Position numbers and translations under genes: made by a program | Part shown: piece by piece, positions 60,111 to 64,000 of the stretch | Layout: the number at the start of each line of letters is the position of its first letter | Numbering within the stretch: position 1 is the first letter of the stretch | Notes under the pieces: generated by a model | What the model saw: only the letters and a program-made list of their open reading frames with translations | Database searches by the model: none | Told to the model about the DNA's origin: nothing | Assembly: GCA_951812395.1 (NCBI GenBank) | Contig: CATOSD010000001.1 | Location: 248,001-312,000 of the forward strand | Direction: 5' to 3' | Source of the DNA: an uncultured Dehalococcoidia bacterium | Lineage (GTDB): Bacteria > Chloroflexota > Dehalococcoidia > Lucifugimonadales > CATOSD01 | Length of the DNA stretch: 64,000 nucleotides

Positions 60111-62447
60111 TCACCTCAGCGCCCCGACAATGCGCTCCACGTTTGTGCGCACCATGCCGAGGTACGTGCCGCCTGCGCTGTCCTTTTTGCCCAGGGAGTC
60201 CGCATAGAGCTGGACAAGCACTGCGCCGGTCTCTCTTGCCACGGCCCGCGGCAGCTTTTCGCTGACTGTCGTTTCGCTGAATACTGCCGGCGCGTTGTGC
60301 TCTCTGACCACTCTGACCACTCCCGCTATGTGCTCCCCAGAGGGTTCCACTTCGGGCGCCAGGGAGGGAATGAGGAGGCCGATGATCTCAAACCCGTAGA
60401 CATCCGCAAAGTAGGCGAAGGTGTCATGGGAAGTAACCAGCAGTCTGCGCTGCGGCGGCACCACCTCAACCTGTTCTTGAATCCACGAATGTAGCTCGTC
60501 GAGCCGCACCTCGTAGTCTGCCGCGTTCTGAGAATAGTATTCCGCGTTCCCAGGGTCCAGGTCCGAAAGCTGAGATGCTATTTCTCCGACCGCGATCTTC
60601 ACACGATTTGGATCGAACCAGAAGTGAGGGTCCATGGGGCCGTGGTCGTGTCCATGATGGCCACTGTCGTCACTGTGATCCTCGTGCTCATCCCCCTGAC
60701 CCACAATACCAACGAAGGCGACTTTGGTGGGGGCTCCCGCCACGTCCCAGTGCCTGACTACGTCGAGGTCGTGCTCGTCCAGTTGCAGCACCTCGCCTCC
60801 CACCGAGTCAGTGATGAAGATTGCGCCAGGCGCCGTGGCCAGGTGGGGTCGCCCCCAGAACCCTGTCTCCACCGGTGTCGTCAGGAAGTCGTCCTTGGAC
60901 GCCTGCAGGCGCCCATCATGGGCGTCGTACACACGAAGCTCTCCGTCGCTCATTACGACCAGCAGAGTTTCTCCTCCGTCACCAAGCTGGACCTGGATTG
61001 GGCGGAGATTCTCTGTGGCTGGGATGAGCAGCTCCAACTCCTCCTCTTCCGGGTCCACGACGTACAGCCCCACCGCCGAGCCCAGTGCGAAGAAGTGGTC
61101 CAGGCCGTGGTAGCCCCAGACGGACGTGAACCGGAAGCCCTCGTCGACCCCTTCCGGCGCTATGAAGGTGTGGGAATACTCGCCACCATGAGCTTCCAGG
61201 ACCAGGACGCCCCCGGTACATCCGAATGCGGCCATGTGTCCGTTGCCGGCGTCTCCGTGCAGTGAGTCGCAGCCTTCGGCTGTGTGCAGCACGTTGCCGT
61301 CCAGGTCTCTGATCTCCGCGCCAATGGGCAGCCGAGCGTCCGGGTTGTCCGGATAATCCGGGTGCTTGAGGCTGATGGCGAACAGGTCTCCCTCCAGCGG
61401 TACAGCCGCTCCATGCTGAGGACCTACGTTCATACGTATGGGGGTATAGCTGTCCCCCAGCTCGCTGAGCTCATGTTCGTTGACAAGGGCCACATCGCCG
61501 GAGCCGTCGTAGAAGATCGTTGCCCACTCATCACCCGCATAGAGATGGACGGGACGGTTCCCGTTCAGGTCCAGAGCGAGCTTACGCATTTCACCCTCGG
61601 TCAGATCGAAGTGGTCTCCGTGAGCTTCCAGGAAAATCCCACCATCGAAGATGTGGGCCATGTCGGCATCTGTGGAAACGGCTAGTGCATAGCGACCGCT
61701 TGCGGTGGAGTAGATTCGTCCGGCCCGCGAGCCTACGTCGAAGAGGCCGTGGTCCACCTCTCCCGTTTCCAGATCTATGACGGAAATATTCCCCTCCTCC
61801 CCATCACCTACGAGCAGACGCCCAATCGGCATACCCCCATGGTCCTCACCTCCTTCATCCATGTGATCGTCGTGAGCGTCGGCCCCGGAGAATTCCAGGG
61901 GATTGATCCCGTCGCCAAGCGCAATAATCTTAGACTCGTCTGCACTGGCGTTGCGGACCAGATCCTCCAACCAATCGGCCTCGAGGCCAAGACCGACAGT
62001 CAGCACAACGTCCGCCTCCGCCACTCTGGCGACGTCGCGAGCTCCCGGCACGAAACTGTGCGGATCGCTACCCGCTGGCAAGAGGCTGAAGACCTCTGCC
62101 CTATCCCCGCCTATAACCGCAGCCCAGTCGGCGACAATGTTGGAGGTTGCAACAACCTGGAGAGGCGGGGTTGAGGGCGTAGGCGTGGCCGTGGCAGCGG
62201 CCGCGGCGGTAGGCACGGCCGTTACCGCCGGCGCCTCCTGCGTTGGCTGGGCATCTATAGACGCACCGGACGACGCGGCTGTTGGCGATGGGGCTTCTGT
62301 TCCCCGCGTGTCCTGGTCATCCGAGCAGGCCACCAGGAAAGCCAAACCGAACACGACAAGCCCCACAGCAAATGCCTGGGTCAGGTGTTGCAGACACTTA
62401 TTGAGAGTTCGTATCATATGCAATCCGAATTTCCCCTTCGTTATCAT
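60111..62447 (-). CDS. Zinc-binding lipoprotein with an AztD-like propeller inserted in its His-rich loop
   Basis: This 778-residue protein has a lipobox LVAC (C41) and a long Ala/Pro/Thr linker. The N-lobe is of a ZnuA/AztC-type binding protein (VVATSNIVADWAA, then SLLPAGSDPH with ligand H130). A first His/Asp/Glu-rich loop follows at about 192-203. Residues about 205-580 (GRLLVGDGEEGNISVIDLE, HGDHFDLTEGEMRKLALDL, FEGDLFAISLKHPDYPD) look like the zinc chaperone AztD, an eight-bladed propeller. A second His-rich loop (583-604) leads into the rest of the binding fold (MDPHFWFDP with H608, LVTSHDTF with H674, D750). Known in other bacteria as separate proteins. The start may be ATG at 62447 or 62417. 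Confidence 0.82.
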   Translation of the reverse strand: MITKGKFGLHMIRTLNKCLQHLTQAFAVGLVVFGLAFLVACSDDQDTRGTEAPSPTAASSGASIDAQPTQEAPAVTAVPTAAAAATATPTPSTPPLQVVATSNIVADWAAVIGGDRAEVFSLLPAGSDPHSFVPGARDVARVAEADVVLTVGLGLEADWLEDLVRNASADESKIIALGDGINPLEFSGADAHDDHMDEGGEDHGGMPIGRLLVGDGEEGNISVIDLETGEVDHGLFDVGSRAGRIYSTASGRYALAVSTDADMAHIFDGGIFLEAHGDHFDLTEGEMRKLALDLNGNRPVHLYAGDEWATIFYDGSGDVALVNEHELSELGDSYTPIRMNVGPQHGAAVPLEGDLFAISLKHPDYPDNPDARLPIGAEIRDLDGNVLHTAEGCDSLHGDAGNGHMAAFGCTGGVLVLEAHGGEYSHTFIAPEGVDEGFRFTSVWGYHGLDHFFALGSAVGLYVVDPEEEELELLIPATENLRPIQVQLGDGGETLLVVMSDGELRVYDAHDGRLQASKDDFLTTPVETGFWGRPHLATAPGAIFITDSVGGEVLQLDEHDLDVVRHWDVAGAPTKVAFVGIVGQGDEHEDHSDDSGHHGHDHGPMDPHFWFDPNRVKIAVGEIASQLSDLDPGNAEYYSQNAADYEVRLDELHSWIQEQVEVVPPQRRLLVTSHDTFAYFADVYGFEIIGLLIPSLAPEVEPSGEHIAGVVRVVREHNAPAVFSETTVSEKLPRAVARETGAVLVQLYADSLGKKDSAGGTYLGMVRTNVERIVGALR

Positions 62448-62558
62448 CGTAGTTCGGGGTCTTCTAAGTGAGTTCTGCCGCTGCCTAAGCAGCGCTGCTT
62501 GTTGTCACCTGGCGATGCGCGGTACCGGGGTCTCAGCCGGTTGGAGCACACCCACCAT

Positions 62559-62960
62559 CTACGCCCACTCGGCGGGGCAATTGCCGCAGATCACGTACAA
62601 CTCGATCCGGTGGTCGACGACCTCTCCCGGAAGTTCGTGGCCGATGGAACTGAGCAACCGCTCGACCGAGGCAGCCCTGAACTCCTCCACCGCGCCGCAC
62701 GCGACACATACGTAGTGGTGGTGGTGGCCGGCCCGGGAGACGGTGTAGACTTGGGATCCATCCATCAAGGCGAGTTTGCAGACCCCTCCCACCTCCAGAA
62801 GGAGTTTCACGGTGCGATACACCGTTGCCCTGCCCACCGAAGGCAACTCTTCACAGAGCGCCTCGATTGTGAAGCCGCCGCGCCTGTGCTCCAGATGATC
62901 GGCTATCGCTTTCCTGGGACTAGTGACCCTGACGCCGCGGTCCTTCAGTGCGGCCATCAA
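62559..62960 (-). CDS. zur: Fur-family metalloregulator, probably Zur
   Basis: This 133-residue protein has a winged-helix domain with VGRATVYRTVKLLLEVGGV (recognition helix), a regulatory histidine cluster AGHHHHYVCVACGAVEEF and a structural zinc pair CVACG...CGNC. The family includes Fur, Zur and Mur. Zinc identity is inferred from the adjacent zinc-binding protein and the COG0523 GTPase. It lies 111 bases ahead of the zinc-binding gene on the same strand. Two candidate operators (62989-63003 and 63044-63058) lie upstream, compatible with self-control. Confidence 0.88.
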   Translation of the reverse strand: MMAALKDRGVRVTSPRKAIADHLEHRRGGFTIEALCEELPSVGRATVYRTVKLLLEVGGVCKLALMDGSQVYTVSRAGHHHHYVCVACGAVEEFRAASVERLLSSIGHELPGEVVDHRIELYVICGNCPAEWA

Positions 62961-62988
62961 TACCTGATGTATGTTCGAATCTCCTATT

Positions 62989-63058
62989 TGATATGCTATC
63001 TCAGTTTAAGTTAAAGTACTATTGGCTAGACATTCCTATAGAATGACATACAGTATCA
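62989..63058. promoter_or_regulatory. Two Fur-family operator candidates ahead of zur
   Basis: TGATATGCTATCTCA (62989-63003) and TGACATACAGTATCA (63044-63058) each fit TGATA-N5-TATCA with one or more mismatches. They flank an AT-rich stretch that should hold the zur promoter. Confidence 0.5.
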
Positions 63059-63137
63059 TATAGGATTTGACCCTGTCAACACCAACTCTTTCCTAGATTC
63101 GTCACTGAAGCGAGACCATCCAGCCAGGAGTTAACAA

Positions 63138-63175
63138 TTGCGGATGCACCTCTCCGTCACCATGCTGGGCATCAT
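63138..63175. repeat. 38-base direct repeat, right copy (left copy 59924-59961)
   Basis: The two copies are identical for 38 bases, beginning TTGCGGATGCACCTCTCCG and ending ATGCTGGGCATCAT. They lie in the same orientation 3.2 kb apart and bracket the zinc-binding and zur genes. They could be debris of an insertion element or the product of a duplication. Confidence 0.75.
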
Positions 63176-63602
63176 CGAGGTGGCCGTCGGAGAGGACCCG
63201 TCGGTAGACGATGGATAGCGCTCGGTCATGGACGGACGCCATCGTTCCCTACAGTAGGACCTCCCACCGAAAAGTTCGCAAATCGGTACGCCTTGGCCCA
63301 CCAGTTCATAGCTAAGACCTGAGAAGACTCGAACTTCTCTGACGAACACACCTACGGCTGGTCCCATCCGACCGTGCTGTGTTAGCCGCAATGGAAAGCT
63401 GCGACGAATCGGTGGGCGGGCGAGCCAATCTTGAATTCCTCCGCAGCCGTCAGGATTCAAGCGTCACCTTAACGCGTCCACCTCATCTCAACCGATAGAG
63501 TCGGACCTTCGGGCGTCACGCAGCTGGGCGCTTTCCTACGGGCTCATGAACGCCGTTTCTTGCCACTGCCAGAGTACTGGTGGGCGCAATTGACAAGTTA
63601 CA

Positions 63603-63707
63603 TGATACTTACTATCATCACGTTGTCGCTGATTTCAGCAGTCACATGCCTTATAATATATTCGCACTCGGACAACTGAGCGGCATCTGTACTGATACGA
63701 GATATCA
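63603..63707. promoter_or_regulatory. Two Fur-family operator candidates ahead of the ABC exporter
   Basis: TGATACTTACTATCA (63603-63617) and TGATACGAGATATCA (63693-63707) each have perfect TGATA-N5-TATCA arms. The second is nearly the same as the box before the GTPase gene (59279). They imply that the exporter gene is part of the same metal regulon. Confidence 0.6.
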
Positions 63708-63827
63708 TTATATGTCGCATTCATCCACAACATGGTACGGATGTAAACATCTGCTGTCGATCTTATCCTCGCAATGTAGGCGGTGTGAAATACAGGCCCT
63801 AGGAAAGCCACGAAGGACGACACCGGC

Positions 63828-64000
63828 ATGATGGTCCATCGGAAGATGCTGGCGCTGACGGAGGGCGCGCGCGCTCGAATCACCCTCACCGTGGCGTTGG
63901 GGTTAGCGATCTCCGGCACATTCATCGCGCAGGGCGTGGTCGTGGCCCTCGTGGTCAGCCGCATCCTTGCCGGCGAGCCTTGGACGGGGGTGCTCGCCCT
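63828..64000 (+). CDS. ABC exporter-type protein (CydD/IrtA-like), N-terminal part
   Basis: Only 57 codons are in the window; the gene continues to the right. The visible part has MLALTEGARARITLTVALGL and the first membrane helix (LAISGTFIAQGVVVALVVSRI). This is the start pattern of CydDC-like ABC exporters whose members include siderophore importers. GAAGGA lies about 10 bases before the ATG at 63828; a second ATG follows directly. Operators of Fur type upstream suggest that it serves metal uptake; ZnuB and ZnuC homologues are not in the window. Confidence 0.65.
   Translation, partial: MMVHRKMLALTEGARARITLTVALGLAISGTFIAQGVVVALVVSRILAGEPWTGVLA

Larger units (their letters stand above)
62961..63827. 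other. Intergenic region between zur and the ABC exporter
   Basis: No supported gene. It has the zur operators, a copy of the 38-base direct repeat (63138-63175), and two further operator motifs near its right end. A minus-strand frame at 63131-63460 includes the sequence of the direct repeat, but its codon use is irregular and I reject it as a gene. Confidence 0.5.

Noticed and set aside
63131..63460. Minus-strand frame of 109 codons near zur
   Set aside because: Its end is formed by the 38-base direct repeat; codon choice is irregular and no family fits. It could be transposase debris, but I cannot support that.
1..64000. CRISPR array, rRNA genes or prophage
   Set aside because: No regularly spaced repeats with unique spacers, no rRNA sequence and no phage structural genes were seen. 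Tandem repeats here are short or coding.

Overview
The window looks like a piece of a GC-rich chromosome from an uncultured, probably Chloroflexota (Dehalococcoidia/SAR202-like) bacterium. That placement is an inference. It rests on general gene content (a 2-oxoacid:ferredoxin oxidoreductase with a fused gamma/delta subunit, many GTG and TTG starts, Ala/Pro-rich lipoprotein linkers, peptide ABC importers) and on short hairpin and palindromic repeats scattered between genes. No rRNA gene or universal marker is present. Gaps between operons are full of small repeats, and several mobile remnants are visible.

Layout. 0-3.7 kb (minus strand): a type I restriction HsdR subunit without hsdM or hsdS in view, followed by a ribbon-helix-helix/Doc toxin-antitoxin pair and a cut-off HicB-like gene. 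3.8-7.6 kb (plus): a threonine-aldolase-like lyase, YihY/BrkB, DUF4178 and DUF350. 7.6-17.3 kb (minus): seven tightly packed or overlapping genes encoding a transglutaminase-fold cysteine enzyme, two PaaK/LuxE-type adenylating proteins, a K+ channel with an RCK-like tail, a SecA-like ATPase, a secreted Ser/Gly/Tyr-rich protein and a protein of unknown function. I do not recognise this combination and consider it the strongest candidate for an undescribed system. 17.8-26.3 kb: a C1B aminopeptidase, a FAD-dependent amino-acid oxidase, a MacA/MacB-type efflux operon with a DUF5666-like protein, and a PH-domain protein. 26.6-32 kb: a secreted protein with a broken leucine-rich-repeat neighbour, a KAP P-loop NTPase and an IS1380-like transposase. 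33-42 kb: a 2-oxoacid:ferredoxin oxidoreductase operon, a hydroxyacid dehydrogenase, gamma-glutamyltransferase, QueG and an alpha/beta hydrolase. 42-44.7 kb: a decayed island with a MITE, a deleted methyltransferase/HNH gene and integrase fragments. 44.9-53.9 kb (minus): a long co-directional run of an oligopeptide importer (DppABC without ATPases), a prephenate-dehydratase/GatC-like fusion, an amidase, DUF2177, a D-glutamate-cyclase-like protein and an M24 peptidase. 54-55.4 kb: repeats, a second MITE copy and tRNA-Leu(TAG). 55.6-64 kb: a second secreted-protein module, then a zinc locus (WD40 protein, COG0523 GTPase, a zinc-binding lipoprotein with an AztD-like propeller inserted in it, a Fur-family regulator, and the start of an ABC exporter) with repeated Fur-type operator motifs.

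Two results stand out. One is the seven-gene operon at 7.6-17.3 kb facing DUF350/DUF4178. The other is the single-chain zinc-binding protein at 60.1-62.4 kb, in which a propeller resembling the zinc chaperone AztD sits inside the histidine-rich loop of a ZnuA/AztC-type binding protein. Further observations are a pair of 145-bp MITEs with perfect 9-bp target duplications, a pair of paralogous two-gene secreted modules, a palindromic repeat captured inside a coding sequence, and an in-frame prephenate dehydratase-GatC-like fusion abutting an amidase.
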